Shown here piece after piece: positions 1 through 16,366 of a stretch of DNA of 64,000 nt. Within the stretch, counting starts at the first letter, position 1, and each line of letters begins with the position of its first letter. Made by a program: the position numbers and the translations under genes. Location: the NCBI GenBank assembly GCA_030141605.1, contig JAQGDQ010000011.1:928066-992065 (forward strand), read 5' to 3'. The DNA is from Tubiluchus corallicola. Taxonomy: Eukaryota; Priapulida; Priapulimorpha; Priapulimorphida; Tubiluchidae. A model generated the notes under the pieces. That model had not been told where the DNA came from and made no database searches. It was given only the letters and a program-made list of their open reading frames with translations.

Positions 1-4
1 CTAC

Positions 5-2696
5 CTTGAAGAGCTGATCAGGCCTAAATCCAGACACTCCTATTCTGTTTTCAGAATCAGCAAATATGTTTCCCAGAGAAAAATATCCATCAGCAGCTAA
101 GAGGATTTGTTCTGGTGCACAGTCCACTTCTTCGTCTTCTATAGCCCACCAGTTTGCTGAGAACCAGCTGGGTAGTATCCACACGTACTGTGGTCCATAA
201 AGCTCCACTTTATAGGCCTGAAAACATCAAGTTGTTTAATGGCTGACAAAAATAAACAGAGAACTTGACAAAAGTGCTGAAACAGCAGAACAGTGATGAC
301 AATAAAAAGCACGAACAGAATTTTTGTGAAACTACTTCTAGAGAGCAATTAACTACTTCCATACCGTAGTGCATTGGACCACTGCAACAATGACAGTAAC
401 AGGGTAGAGGGTAGCAATGACGAATAATTTCATTATAATGATGACTGGGTAAAGATTAAGGCCAAGATTAATGTTAAAAGAAACCGGATCCTATCTTAAA
501 CTATATCCCACAACAATCTAATGTATTAAATATTGAAAGGGGACATGCTATTTTTCATGAATGACTTACGTAAAAGAATTATTGTCACGGAAATATAATT
601 TCGCGTTCGCTCCACTAGTTCTTCACTCTTACATGTATTTCGGCATTCGCTAATTAGGTGGGTACTAACGCCTGCATCTATAAAAATGCGTTGCACGAAG
701 AACAGGTGCTGTACCTCTTAGTTCAGATATGTTCAAAAGGGACGTAGCGGCTTGAGTACAGCGGTAAACTTGAAATTTGAATTTTAAACTTAAATCTTTT
801 GTATGTCGTACTGAATATCGTATAATGACACTGTACTTCAATTTTTACTTGCAAACACGTGAAATACGCTCGTGGAATATTTGTGCTATTGAAAATAATG
901 TCATCACTGGTTGGGTTCGCCCCAGTTCGCCCCTGTCGTTAATTAAGTTTTTAACCTACTATTTAATTATCAGAAATTTCTTAGGCATTATTCTAATGTT
1001 TCTTTTTTACCTAGGTGATCACTATTTTGGGTAAGAAATAGATATTTTAGATAGTTTTGTACACTGTACACGTTTTATACACTATTACTGCTCATGCAAC
1101 CTCTACATGTATATCCTATAAGACAGTATTTAAGTGGCACAAAATTCCAAGACGATTTTTAGCTTTATGAAAGTAAACTATTTTATTGTTCTTTAACGTG
1201 GAACCTAAATCTCTTCCATAATATGATGATTTATAGCAGTGAATTTGCAAAATCGTCACTGCAAGTTGATACCTACACTGCAAAACACTTTCCGAGCTGC
1301 ATTTTCGTAAAACCTTCCAAAAATAATTCGAGCGTCGTGTGTCTATTAAAATAAAAGAAAAGTTACTAGTGTTACAAATACTTGTACAATACTGCAAAAG
1401 TAGACTGAGCAAACACCAACACCAACAGCATAATCATTCTTCTACAATAGCTTCTCAGTAATGAACTTCAAGAATTTTTAGCACGGAGATAAAAACGTGC
1501 ATCATACCTTCAGATTGCGGACAAAGTCGGTTGGATCGTCCTGAAACACCTGAGCAGTGACGACACTGATGTTGCTTTCCTGCAGAGCTTTTGCAAATGT
1601 TGTACCCATCTATAAAAACAGTGATCATCATCGTCGTGTCGGGATCATAACCATCGTCATCATCATCATCGTCATCATCGTCGTCGTCGTCGTCGTCGTC
1701 GTCATAACCAGTATTACTACTACTATCGTTGCTGTCATCATCATAATAACCATCGTCACCATTATCAGCATTATCCTCACCATTATCATGATTATTACCA
1801 TTATCATAATTATGGTCACCATCGTCATCATCATCATCGTCGTCGTCATTGTCATCATCGCCGTCGTTATTATCATCATCATCATAATAATAATTATTAT
1901 CGTTATCATCATTGTCGCCGCCGCCTCAATTTACTTACCTCGGAGAAGTAATCATAACTTTGGTAAATCATTCCAACTCGATTCCATCCCAGCATCCTAA
2001 GAAATTCAATTCTGGTAGGTATGAAGTTAACGGCTGAAGCAGTCAGTCGAAAAAAACGAGGAAATTTTCGCTTGTTTGACAAGGACGGTGATCCATTTCC
2101 AATTCCAAACTAAAGCAAGATGAAACTTGTATACACATATAGAGCACCCCTGTTAGTCACGGGGTTTTTATTTGTCTGATAATTTATTCGCTCGTTCGTT
2201 TGCGATTCACTCCAAAAGCAGCGCAGATTCCCTACTTGTCATAGAACTGCAACTGCAAAGGATGAATACTTTTTGCGTGTCTTTGAGAAATTTGCGCTTG
2301 CAGCAAAAGACTTAGCGCATTAAGACATTCAATTGCTTACCTGAACAAGATTCCACAGGTGTGAACTCTGAGCTGTGGCTTCACTCACAATAGAACATGA
2401 ATCTCCCAGAACTATGTGTTTCACGGGGGCTTCATAAAGCAGCCGGTACATTTTGTCAACGCCTATTCCTGGATTACACTAAAAATGTAATAGTGAAAAG
2501 TAATGTACACTTATTCATTTAATTGGTTTTATACATCAGTGTGTGATGTCGTCCTATATTTGTAAATGTGTATATTTTGTTTTTTTATAAGTGCTTTAAT
2601 TGTACTTTTGTGAGAATATATGTTACGTAAATGACTGTAACAATTTGCACTATTATATTCAAATATTTATTTATTTATTATTCATTCACTTCATTT

Positions 2697-2789
<93 letters not shown>

Positions 2790-2794
2790 CACAC

Positions 2795-2827
<33 letters not shown>

Positions 2828-3091
2828 GGAAATGTAATAATTTTATCTTACCTTTGAATCAGACCAGTGTAAAGTCATATGATACTCTGGCAGAATATCA
2901 GACCGATTATTAACATGGTCTAAAGCCATATTCACTGCAATTAAATACGTGTTCCCGCCTGGCCATGGACCAGACATGGGAAACAAACCAAGAAGATGTA
3001 ATTCTTTTGGCTTCCTGAGCTCGCCTTCGCGATACAGCCACCACAAGACATTGAGGACAAGAGTGACTCGTTCGTTCTGGAAGACCTTCAT
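5..3091 (-). CDS. GABA-B-type metabotropic receptor, N-terminal exons (partial gene)
   Basis: Minus-strand exons, all phase 0: 3091-2852, 2478-2341, 2109-1939, 1609-1508 and 217-5, each with GT/AG borders; the gene continues past the left edge. The protein starts at ATG 3091 with a possible short signal segment (VTLVLNVLWWLY), then reads LHLLGLFPMSGPWPGG, CNPGIGVDKMYRLLYE, KFPRFFRLTASAVNFIPTR and YVWILPSWFSANWW. These follow the order of the extracellular Venus-flytrap ligand-binding domain of GABA-B receptors, class C GPCRs that act as plasma-membrane dimers coupled to Gi/o. The transmembrane part is not in the window. Between the 1508 and 217 exons about 20-25 residues normal for the family are missing: either an exon I could not see or a real loss. 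The start could lie further upstream, because the frame stays open and a CAG acceptor-like site sits 4 bases before the ATG. The family call is firm; the ligand and subunit type are unknown. Confidence 0.85.
539..1030 (+). repeat. dispersed repeat family A, copy 1
   Basis: About 0.5 kb related to 7050-7403, 47837-48030, 50195-50745 and 62260-62810. Shared landmarks in order are a CATGAATGACTTA-like start, an ACGTAATTTCG-like block, a GTTCA...TGACGTAGCG-like block, and a run of AATTTAAAATTTAAAC type. It lies in the receptor intron between exons 1508 and 217. No terminal inverted repeat or target duplication was recognised, so class is unknown. Confidence 0.7.
1624..1925. repeat. imperfect trinucleotide (ATC/GTC/ATT) array in receptor intron
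   Basis: About 300 bases of CAT, CGT and TAT triplets lie in the intron between the receptor exons at 1939 and 1609, ending 13 bases from the donor of the 2109-1939 exon. Long open frames on both strands here are low-complexity artefacts. Confidence 0.95.
2701..2825. repeat. (CA)n/(CACG)n microsatellite
   Basis: A CA run changes to a CACG-type run and back to CA within the intron just downstream of the first receptor exon (ends 2852). Confidence 0.97.
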
Positions 3092-3128
3092 CGTTCTGAC
3101 GTGTTGAGAATTTCTTACAAATTTTCAA

Positions 3129-3266
3129 GCGTTTGACGGTGAGGATGCGATGCGTTTGATGGTGAGGATGCGATGCGTTTGACGGTGAGGATGCGATGCG
3201 TTTGATGGTGAGGATGTGATGCGTTTGATGGTGAGGATGCGATGCGTTTGACGGTGAGGATGCGAT
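3129..3266. repeat. 23-bp minisatellite, six units
   Basis: Six head-to-tail units starting GCGTTTGAYGGTGAGGATG, differing mainly by C/T at one position and one G-to-A-type change. It lies 38 bases upstream of the receptor ATG on the minus strand, so it is in the 5' UTR, promoter or an upstream intron. A 23-base unit shifts frame each copy, so it is unlikely to be coding. Confidence 0.93.
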
Positions 3267-3504
3267 GCAAGCGCTTTACATTTACCTGCGCGAGTGCTTC
3301 AAATTGTATACTGTTCACGCAATTTTTCTGCGCACAGCAAGAAAATCATATCATCGCGATACTACCATGACATTATCTTGGTTTTTTATCAATCCCGCCA
3401 AATTGTGTGGGAAAGCAATTACTCATCGTTCTAGAAATTACAAAAACCTGCAATTAAGGTCATAAAGTTTGACCATTTTAATGGACTCTACTCAACTCTC
3501 TGCT

Positions 3505-4345
3505 GCGTTACCTATTTTTTTTAAAAAAACTGGGATTTCTAAATATTTATATTCAGGTAAGTTTACAAATATCGGTGGCGTAGAAAACATGTTCCTAAGT
3601 TTAGACTACAATAATATTAGAACCAAGCGCCCTACAAAGTTGAAATTTCACAACATAATATTAAATACAATGCATTGCGTTTTGGCTGTGAAAATTACGA
3701 GTTTATAAAATTACAATAGTTTTTAAGTTATGGCCGAACAGCTTTTGCATTTTAAATTTTTAAGTGCACGCCCAGACTACGAAAATTGTCAGCTAATCAC
3801 TAATTGAAGAACAGACACATTGACTTATAAAACACTCAATACATGCAGCAAAACAATAAACAAATCAACCAGTTTACATCATGACCTTCGCTACAGAAAA
3901 TAAAGCATTGGTAGAGATTTGTTGCCAAGAAATAAATCTGGAATTCATTAATTTAAACAGTAGGCACATCGGCCGCACTGAGCCGTTTGATGCAGAAGAA
4001 CTAAAGGCAAAAATTATTGTGTGCGTACAGTGCTTTATACGACAACGTGGCTGTTTTTCAGTTGACGATTAGCTGACATTTTTCAGGCATTTAATTTTTT
4101 AACATGCAAAAGCTCTTGGGTCATAACTTGAAAACTATTAAACCTGTAAACTTGTACCTTTCATAGTCAAAACGCAATGCATCGTATTTGCTATCAAGCT
4201 GTGAAATTTCAACTTTGTAGGGCGCTTGCTTGTAGGATCATTGTAGTCTAAACATAGGAAAAAAATTTCTGTGTCACCCGATTTTTGTAAACTTGCCTGC
4301 ATATAAATACTTAGAAACCCCAATTTTTTTTTCAAAATACCGTGG
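3505..4345. repeat. foldback structure with ~290-bp inverted arms
   Basis: The arms are about 3505-3812 and 4062-4345. For example the left arm block TAGACTACAATAATATTAGA followed by GCGCCCTACAAAGTTGAAAT reappears as its reverse complement near 4205-4250, and further inside TTGTCAGCTAATC pairs with GATTAGCTGACA. The 250-base loop holds a mariner-transposase-like fragment. It could be a nested MITE or two oppositely inserted copies of one repeat. Confidence 0.75.
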
Positions 4346-4446
4346 GACCAAATAAACCTTAAAGAAGTGAGAAACTGTCAGCCGATGAAAAAAACACCTT
4401 CACCTACTTTGCAGTGAAAATGATGGACTCATAGAGCACTTGCTGT
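3890..4446 (+). pseudogene. split mariner-type transposase C-terminal remnant
   Basis: In the foldback loop the plus strand reads EICCQEINLEF and, further on, TEPFDAEELKAKI. A second piece resumes at 4358 as LKEVRNC after the right arm (4062-4345). The same two blocks sit almost next to each other in the copy at 44326-44611, where LNPLD is also kept, the motif typical of the C-terminal part of mariner/Tc1 DDE/D transposases. The remnant is interrupted, frameshifted and dead. Confidence 0.55.
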
Positions 4447-4705
4447 AAATTTTAACAATAGTGGCACGAAATATTTTCCGGCATTTATTTCCGGCGCCAC
4501 TTGATGCATCGATAAACTGCGTCGTTCGTTATTCTCAAAGAACTTTGCGCAAAATCAGGTACCATTCTTAAATTTAAAAATTACATGCTTAAAACTTCTG
4601 TGACATAATATAAAAACTTTGTTTTTGTTATGTTTTTACGTAATCATAATTGTTCCAGATGGCGCGCTTTTGATGTACATAAAATTTGAAAACAAGAATT
4701 TTGAG

Positions 4706-5213
4706 CATTACCGACAAACAAGTCACTCAGTAAATCGAGTTTATTTTACTGTTATCACTTAAACTTAGAAAAATATAACAAACAAAAATTGCAAATAACT
4801 GCCTATAAAGCATAAATTTAAAATATACTACATCTGAATAGAAATTTTCAGACATGGTGGTTGTCACCATTCACTTGAGAATCATGACGTAACTGAGAGA
4901 CTTCGTGACTTTTCGTAACAGCGTCGTGGCTTTCCGTAAGCGCGCGCTGCTTAAACTAATTCATACTTGTGCAGCTTACCTAATGTTCACGCAAAAATAT
5001 TACAAAATTAGCTATCTTTTTTGTAAAAACTTATTATACTTTTGGTGAAGATGGACAGTGCGCTAGCGCTTGATTGACAGTGATCGCGACTTTAAAGTGA
5101 TTATACTAGTTACACGAGGTGCTTATATCAGTTTTCAGTATTAAATCCTTCTTTCGCGAACATTGATATAAGCTTAACCTCCTAGAAGGCTTGGCCTTTC
5201 CTTTAAAGACAGT
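4706..5213 (+). repeat. MITE-like repeat family B, copy 1
   Basis: It begins ACAAGTCACTCAGTA, followed by TTTATTTTACTGTTATCACT, and ends GGCCTTTCCTTTAAAG. The same order occurs in reverse at 58440-58992 and, interrupted, at 11003-12107. The inferred consensus ends are AAAGGAAAGG inverted repeats next to TTA/TTAA. Confidence 0.7.
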
Positions 5214-5394
5214 TTATAAATGAATTAACGATTCAATTTTATTCTTCAACTTCCTGTCTCTAGACAACTGCTGTAAAAATCGTGAAATAATCAAGCTTAC
5301 GGATGATGACACGCACTGGAGCACTTCCGCAAGTATGTCCAATTAGAAGTCACAAATTAGAGTCTGCATTGTGTTTGAAGAATAAAGAAACATT

Positions 5395-5830
5395 AATAAA
5401 GGACAAAAACACTTTTCTGCAAAGTTATTAAAGGACAAGACATAAATAAAGCTTAAAAAATTCGTCTTGAAATTTTGTATCGTTTACTTGCCGTCTTATT
5501 GCATACAGAGCTTGCATTAGCGGTATCGCTGCATAAAACTTGTAAATTTAAAATTCCGCGATGACCGTTAGGCACAGCCATTTTAACGGTAATTCGTTTG
5601 AAATAAGTTTAGATAATATTACGTAAAGTTTCAGAAAATAATCAGAGCATTTGTAGCATACACTTCGTTAACTGTGTAAAAGCATACATTATTTTGTATT
5701 GTCAATAGATCAATAATACGTTTTTGATGAGTCAGTGACGCATACTGGGAAGATGAGTCAGTGAATCGTTTTACCAGTTGGCACGAACATTTTAAACTAC
5801 TGTGCTAACAATTTTTTTCTAGCTAAACAA
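5395..5830 (+). repeat. dispersed repeat family C, copy 1
   Basis: Carries AAGCTTAAAA...CGTCTTGAAATTTT, then GGCACAGCCATTTTAACGGT, then a GATGAGTCAGTGACGCATACTGGGA-type region. It is shared with 17010-17290, 43680-44005 and 60405-60760. Element class is unknown. Confidence 0.65.
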
Positions 5831-7049
5831 GACTTTCAAACAGGTAAGCGTAATGCTATGTTATATATAACTTTGGTATGCTTTAAAATTCCCCTTTCTT
5901 GCCCCTTACAGAGTATATCACAGCACGTGCAAAAATGGACAGCTGTTAAAAAATTTTACGTAATAATTTACTGTTAATTTAACCCTCAGGGCATCGTATA
6001 TATAACTTTGATCTAGAGCTGCCCAAAGATAGGTAGAGCTTCAACTGTGCGTCTTGTTCTTGTGAAATCAATTAGAATCACCACTGGGTCGCCCAACCTG
6101 CCACTCAGTTCAAAAGCCAAAAAGTGAAAGTGAACTTTTAATTTAGTTTGAAACTTTTGTACATTTGTTTGTTTGTCTGTGTGTTTGATTGGTCTAATAC
6201 TGGTTCGTTCACAATTTTCAGTGCTTGCTACCTCAGTTAATTAGACGTTAAGCTAATATATCGCAAGCGCCGAGTCCAAAGGCTGCCAACGCCGGGATAT
6301 ATATCTTACATGTTATTTGTTTGTATTGTTGCATGTCACCTGTACTGTCGCTAAATAGCCCTTAGTGCTAATGTTATCTAGTAAACACGCGACGGTAAAC
6401 GAATGTTGCTTTTGTCTTTGTCTGCGTGTATGTGTGCAAAGCTTTAGGACAATATGTGCACAAATAAACTTTCGTGACTACTAATCTTCTGTGATAGACT
6501 ATTGTGAACTGTAAAAGTCAAAGTAGCAAGTCATGTCAAACTTCAAAATAACACTGAATCTGCTTATGTAATAAATGAGGGACGCCGCTAAACACGTTCA
6601 TCCAATTACCTTTGTGTCCTCCATGCTGGCAGCTGAGCAGTTTTCCAAAATTATTTATTGACGTAATTATATCGTAATTGTCCTGCAGAACTCTCTATCG
6701 AGATTAAGATGTCTGAAGCTGTGAGACACTGGCATTAACAATAGCTCCATTATACAGCATTTGTAAAAATGTAATGATATTTTTTTTTATAATAAAATCA
6801 TGAACAGTATCACGGGTCTTTGTAAAATTCTTCTGTTAGCCCACAACTTCTAATTCAGCAACAGTTTTTCAAAAAAGCTTTTAAGCTTCACAGCAAACAC
6901 GTTGGCAAGGTAAAAAGTTTGTTAATTTTTTCCATTACGTGTGTTCGAGTCGCGAAACCCAACATTTTTGTTCCGACCTGTCGTTAAGCGTTAAGTTTAT
7001 TACCGCTATATTTATTATTTTTAAAGTTAAAGGAAAACAATTCCACTGT

Positions 7050-7403
7050 TACACGTGGTTGTGAAAGCGGAAATTGAAGTACAGTGCTACTCAATAACAT
7101 TCAGTGCGATATACAAAAACTCGACGAATTTAAAATTTAAAATTTAAACTTCAACTTTGTAGCTTTGCTGACGCATGAATTCTCGAACATGTGCGCTACG
7201 TCACAACTGAACACTTCTGAAAAGAAAGCTGTGGTAGCCGTTTTTATGTAACGCTTTTCCGAGATGCAGGCACTAGTACCCATCTAACTAGTGAATGGCG
7301 AAATTCATGTAACAGCGAGAGTTAGCAACGCGAATGCGAAATTACGTTTCTGTGGAATCAATTCTTTCTTGTAAGTCATTCTTGAAAAAAATAACATGTT
7401 CCC
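7050..7403 (-). repeat. dispersed repeat family A, copy 2
   Basis: Reverse-orientation copy: the reverse complement of its right end (CATG...AGAATGACTTAC) matches the start of copy 1, and GCGCTACGTCACAACTGAAC matches copies 3 and 4. Confidence 0.65.
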
Positions 7404-8536
7404 TTTTCTCTAATTTCCTTTAGGGGCTTCGTTCTTTATACATTCGATTGTTTTCAGCTATACTACAATATTGGTACTGTTTCCTTTAAGTATTTTAAAA
7501 GAACGAGAAATTTGTTAGATATGTCTTTGTTTAGAACAAGAAAACAATAAATTGTTTTAGTGATGTAAATAAATTCTTCTTGAAATTTTTATTTAAAGTA
7601 AGCCGTGTGGTTTATAAATTCTGGCTTCCCCCAGTTAAAATCAGTCGCTAGATTTCTTAATGGCTTCCAACATTATTAATACCGTATAATCCGCTTATAA
7701 CAAGTTTCCTGTGACCATCAAAATTTGCTCGCTATAACCGAGTCTCTTTACAGCGGAGGTGACTTGTTTAATGTGGTTAAGTGTGTGTACAAGATAGGAA
7801 TGAAGACCATTCGGCGAATATGATGTAATAACTTTCAAATTTGCTTGTAATAACCAGAGGCTCGTTATAACAGGGCATGTTACAGGTGGATTATACTGTA
7901 GCAAATATCATTCCAATTAAGTTTTTTCACTAATCACTACATTCTTTGCAAAACTTACATCCACTTGCAATCACATATTAATTTAATCTACGTCCAAACC
8001 GACGCTTATCTGGCCACTTTAAAATACATGCTGGCACTTCTCTGCTCGGTGCATCAATCCCAGAATGCCCCAGAATGTTCAATCAGCCTACACATTCTCC
8101 AGCTTCGTTTTGCCACCAAAAGTATTTTACGGAAAACATATTTTTGATAAAGACATAAAAAATGCATATCCCTTATTTTGTAGTTTTAAAATTTTTACGC
8201 TGTTTAAATGTCCCACCGTGTTTTTCCTCGGCCTAAAAATTCATGATAACAATTTCACAAAAACCTGTTCATTCAACGTCGCATGACTTCTTTCCGCTGC
8301 TGTATAATAATCGTTAGCCCAGAGTAACCTTGTTCATAATTTTCAACTTGTGGAACGATCAGAAACAACAACTGGCAAATGTCAATTAACGCATCAAATT
8401 AAATCACCGAAAAGTCGCCCTCTGACGGCTGAGGATGTCACTAATTTTACAATCCACAGAGCTTTAAGTTTCTTCGAAATCTCTACAGCACCATGAGCGT
8501 TGTAGATTGAGCGCAAAATGGTTGTAACTAGGTCAC

Positions 8537-12838
<4,302 letters not shown>

Positions 12839-13336
12839 GTTGATGATTTTTGCCTCGAGGCAAACAAACAATTAGCACGTTCTCAAGAACAAAAATAGCT
12901 GAATAGCGGCGAAACCACACACAATAGCAAACAGCAAAAAAATCAACTTTCCAAATATTTACAATATTATCATGATCACAGTCTTTGCAGAATCCTTAGA
13001 CGTTCAAAAATTCTCAAAATTAATTTCCTGGTTTCACTGTACGATCTGTTAAATAGCAAGAGAAACCACTACTCTTGCCCAGGTGCAAACAGTATTGCTG
13101 TGTTGGACTCTAAACACAAGTTTCCTATTAATAATATCGATTTCTCAGATTATTTTTTCATTGATCGTATGCGTAATGCAATTTGGTTAATTTACATAGC
13201 GCATGGCACTCAGCTTGCAATTGAAGTTCATTGATTGGACCTTAATTGCAAATGACACGCCAGGATCGAACTAAAAGGCGAGTTTAGGCTATTGTTTACA
13301 ATTCCCAACACACAAGAAATTAGTTCGTGAAGCGGA

Positions 13337-13365
13337 TTAGGGTTAGGGTTAGGGGTAGGGTTCGG
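13337..13365. repeat. short interstitial (TTAGGG)-like motif
   Basis: GATTAGGGTTAGGGTTAGGG followed by GTAGGGTTCGGG: about four imperfect telomere-type units, far from any chromosome end signal. Confidence 0.75.
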
Positions 13366-13499
13366 GCATTTAAATTGTATGGGGAATTGTAAACTCCTTC
13401 CCGAGTTTAATATTAACTTTGCTCGCAAATTTGAATGTATTGCAACAATCGAGACCGGGTCTCTTTTTTAACTTTTGACCTGCTCGAAAATAATGTTTG

Positions 13500-13591
13500 T
13501 AGTAACACATAACATGACATAACATAACATAACAATAACACAACACAACACAACACTACACAACACAACATAATATAGCATACATAACATA
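13500..13591. repeat. (AACAY)n pentanucleotide repeat
   Basis: Runs of ACATA and ACACA units (CATAACATAACA, CAACACAACACAACAC) with occasional interruptions. Confidence 0.85.
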
Positions 13592-13884
13592 AATTATATT
13601 ATTCTATTTTCAAGGTCTCTGAGTAAACAATTCGCCAAAACAAGAAAATCATCTAGAAATATCTAGCAAATAGATCTAGAAAATCAAAACATAATTTTCT
13701 CTAAAACTCGATGGACTTCAATAAGCGATCATATTGTTCTGAACGCTAAAACTAACTGTCGTTGGCCATCAAGTTGGGGATAAAAATAAACGTCTACTTG
13801 GTTGCTTTGTAGACCTAAAGAAGACCTACTACATTAAGACCACATGCGGAAAAATATGGTAGAACTTCATTTTCAAAGCTTAAA

Positions 13885-14232
13885 ATGTTCTTCATTGTTA
13901 AGATCAGGCTGCAAAGCTTTCAAGCACACGTTAGGATTACCTATAATAATGCCATTAGAGTAGTCTTTAATCTTCCTAGTCGCTGTAGCGTACGCCAAAT
14001 GTATGTTAGCTACAATGCACCTAGTTTTTCCTGCATACGTAGGAAAGTTGTGTTTCAGAAGCAGGCTGTTTTTGAGGCAGTAATTTGCGGTACAATTTTT
14101 AGATCGAATATTTTAAGTCGTTGCACAGAATTTTATATACCCATTCTAACTAACATGTTCTTGTATATAATCTCATGTTTTCTGCAAACTAACCCGCTGC
14201 GTTTTTACTGGACAGGACAACTTTGCAACTGA
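13885..14232 (+). pseudogene. non-LTR retrotransposon reverse-transcriptase C-terminal fragment
   Basis: The frame contains RITYNNAIRVVFNLPSR, then SVRQMYVSYNAPSF, the C-terminal pattern (YNNA.R....LPR..S...MFV...) of jockey/CR1/L2-like LINE reverse transcriptases. The catalytic FADD core is absent. An AT-rich tail with TTTGTAATTG-like sequence follows near 14450, resembling a LINE 3' end. A dead 5'-truncated copy. Confidence 0.6.
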
Positions 14233-14689
14233 TTAAGACGTAAGTAACTGATTGAAACTGCAACCTATCCATACAACGCAACGAAAATGTATTAAGACTG
14301 TATTTGAGCCTAGTAAACCACTTGATCAGAAATATACTAATAAGCAATTAAATTTGGTATCTTTTATAAAATAATACAAATAATTAGTAATGTTGATAAC
14401 AATTCGCTATGAGCTGTTGTATACAAATTGTCAATTGAACTACTTATGTATTTGTAATTGCACTCCTAATATACATTACTGAACAATTTGTGTGCTTAAA
14501 AATTGTATACGTCTGCCCTGCTATTGCACGGCTTGACTTGTGTACATTATGTATTTTCTGACTAAAATGTTTATAATAATAAGTAGACCACTGTTTATGA
14601 CAAAGTCATAAACTTAAGATTCTGCATTACGACCAAAACTGCAAATGCTGACTGTGAAAAATCTTTGCTGACTTGATCTTTGTCTCAAA

Positions 14690-15290
14690 CTCATAATTTT
14701 GCTATTACTAAATTCTCCTTGCTTGATTACCTGGGAAATCGTTTTATTGTAACCCATTTGTTTTAACACTTTTCCCATGTCATGTGGCCTGACGACACCC
14801 AATTATCCTTAATAACCTACCCATACATTAAAAAACACAAGTTCTAGCCAAATACTGAAAGTGGAGCACAGAGATAGAGCCATTAACCATAATTTTTACA
14901 TTTTGACTCCTGCTGCTGTAACCTTTGACGCAGAGGTCACCATCCCATTTGTGATTGCGTCTATCAGGTACCTACCCTGCAAGTTTCGTGATACTAGCTT
15001 TTGTACTTATGGAGATATTGGCAAGACACCATTTTAACACTTTCGCCTATGTTACTTGACCTGTCGACGCCCAGTTTTCTTAGTACACATCTACGTTCAA
15101 CCGCCCACCCATACGTGTAATAACGTAGACTTTTAGTTCAATACTGTAGGTGTTGTTGAGTGACAAAGTCATTGGTCCTAATTTTCACATTATGGGTCCT
15201 GCTGCTCTGAACTTTGACCCAGAGATGCTTCTGCCTGGGGAAGATGGAAGGCGGGCATTTCTCCAGGAGAGCTAGGAGCAGGGCACCTGA
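14690..15290. repeat. diverged ~300-bp tandem duplication
   Basis: Two successive blocks share the same order of words: TTTTAACACTTT, then TGACCTG or GGCCTGACGACACCCA, then ACCCATAC, then CCTGCTGCTGTAACCTTTGA or its variant, then CAGAG. Near 15235 and 15303 there is also a short duplicated CCTGGGGAAGATGGAAGG. Function unknown. Confidence 0.6.
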
Positions 15291-16366
15291 TTCGTGCTCC
15301 ACCTGGGGAAGATGGAAGGAAGGCATTCCCCGAGGTGAGCTTGTCCTGTTCTATCTTGTCTCGTCAATTATATATAAAAAAAATCATATAACTAAGCAAA
15401 GTACCGACTGACAAACCAATAGGCAGGAAACTGACAACGAAGCTCAAAAACTTCAAGCTTATAAACAAAACTAGCGACTCCGTCAGATTAATAATAGGTT
15501 AGTGCTACTGCGATGAATCAATGAACGATCAATGAAAAGCAGCGAAAACCGGCAACAAACAGTAGCAAAGCTTAACACCTTACAACGCGTTGCGTAAAAT
15601 CTCGAAGAATGGCAACATTTTCATCTTGGGGTATTTTAACTCTCACACTGGTTCACATTTCGTACAAAAAGATGGTTCTAAATGTTTACCCTTTCAAAAA
15701 CTATGTATGCCGAAAAACTGACACTCATAAACCATGTGAATATTGCAAACATCTTCTAGATCTTTGCATTTGTTTGGGTTTAAAATTTTAAATAACATAA
15801 CGTTCAACGATTATTTTGGTGGCTACACATGCTTCAATTATCAAGGAAAATTGTCGTTGATTATGTGCTTTGTGATTCCATGATCAGATTTAGTAGACTA
15901 TAAGCACATTAGTGACTTCATAACCTTTTTCGACAACTGTAAACCGTCAGTGTTATTCCACGTAGCCTACAATTCAATTCTCATTAATCATCATCATCAT
16001 GGTCAATAATAATCATAATAAATCCCCGTATGTTTTAAATTGCGACCGCAATATAAAGAAATTTTATTTCTACTTTACATTGATCACTACTTTAAAAGGC
16101 TAATATTATTGCTCATTTTAAAAATTCTAGCATCAATGATAACTTGATTTGATTTGCAAAATGATACCGCAAAGCAGCCGTTACCCACAAAAAGGGTTTT
16201 TCGTTATAAAAAATCATCTCTTAAAAAGTGGATAAAGTTGATTTCATTGACTACATTACTTGAATACATAGGAACTGCAACTCTCAATGATGCGACAACT
16301 TGTAACTTTTCAATCCGTGACCCATGAGTCAAAGGTCCACCTATTGCAGCACAATTTACACCATTC

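Larger units (their letters stand above)
3267..8536. other. intergenic, repeat-rich stretch between receptor and Ly6 genes
   Basis: No gene is supported. It contains a foldback structure with mariner remnants (3505-4446), repeat B (4706-5213), repeat C (about 5395-5830) and repeat A (7050-7403). The pieces 5830-7050 and 7400-8536 are AT-rich unique sequence in which I see no exon or RNA. Confidence 0.6.

Noticed and set aside
1116-1412. 98-codon minus-strand frame as the missing receptor exon
   Set aside because: Its translation shows none of the conserved residues expected there and no matching splice phases.
1557-2000. Ile/Val-rich 147-codon frame
   Set aside because: Triplet-repeat artefact in a receptor intron.
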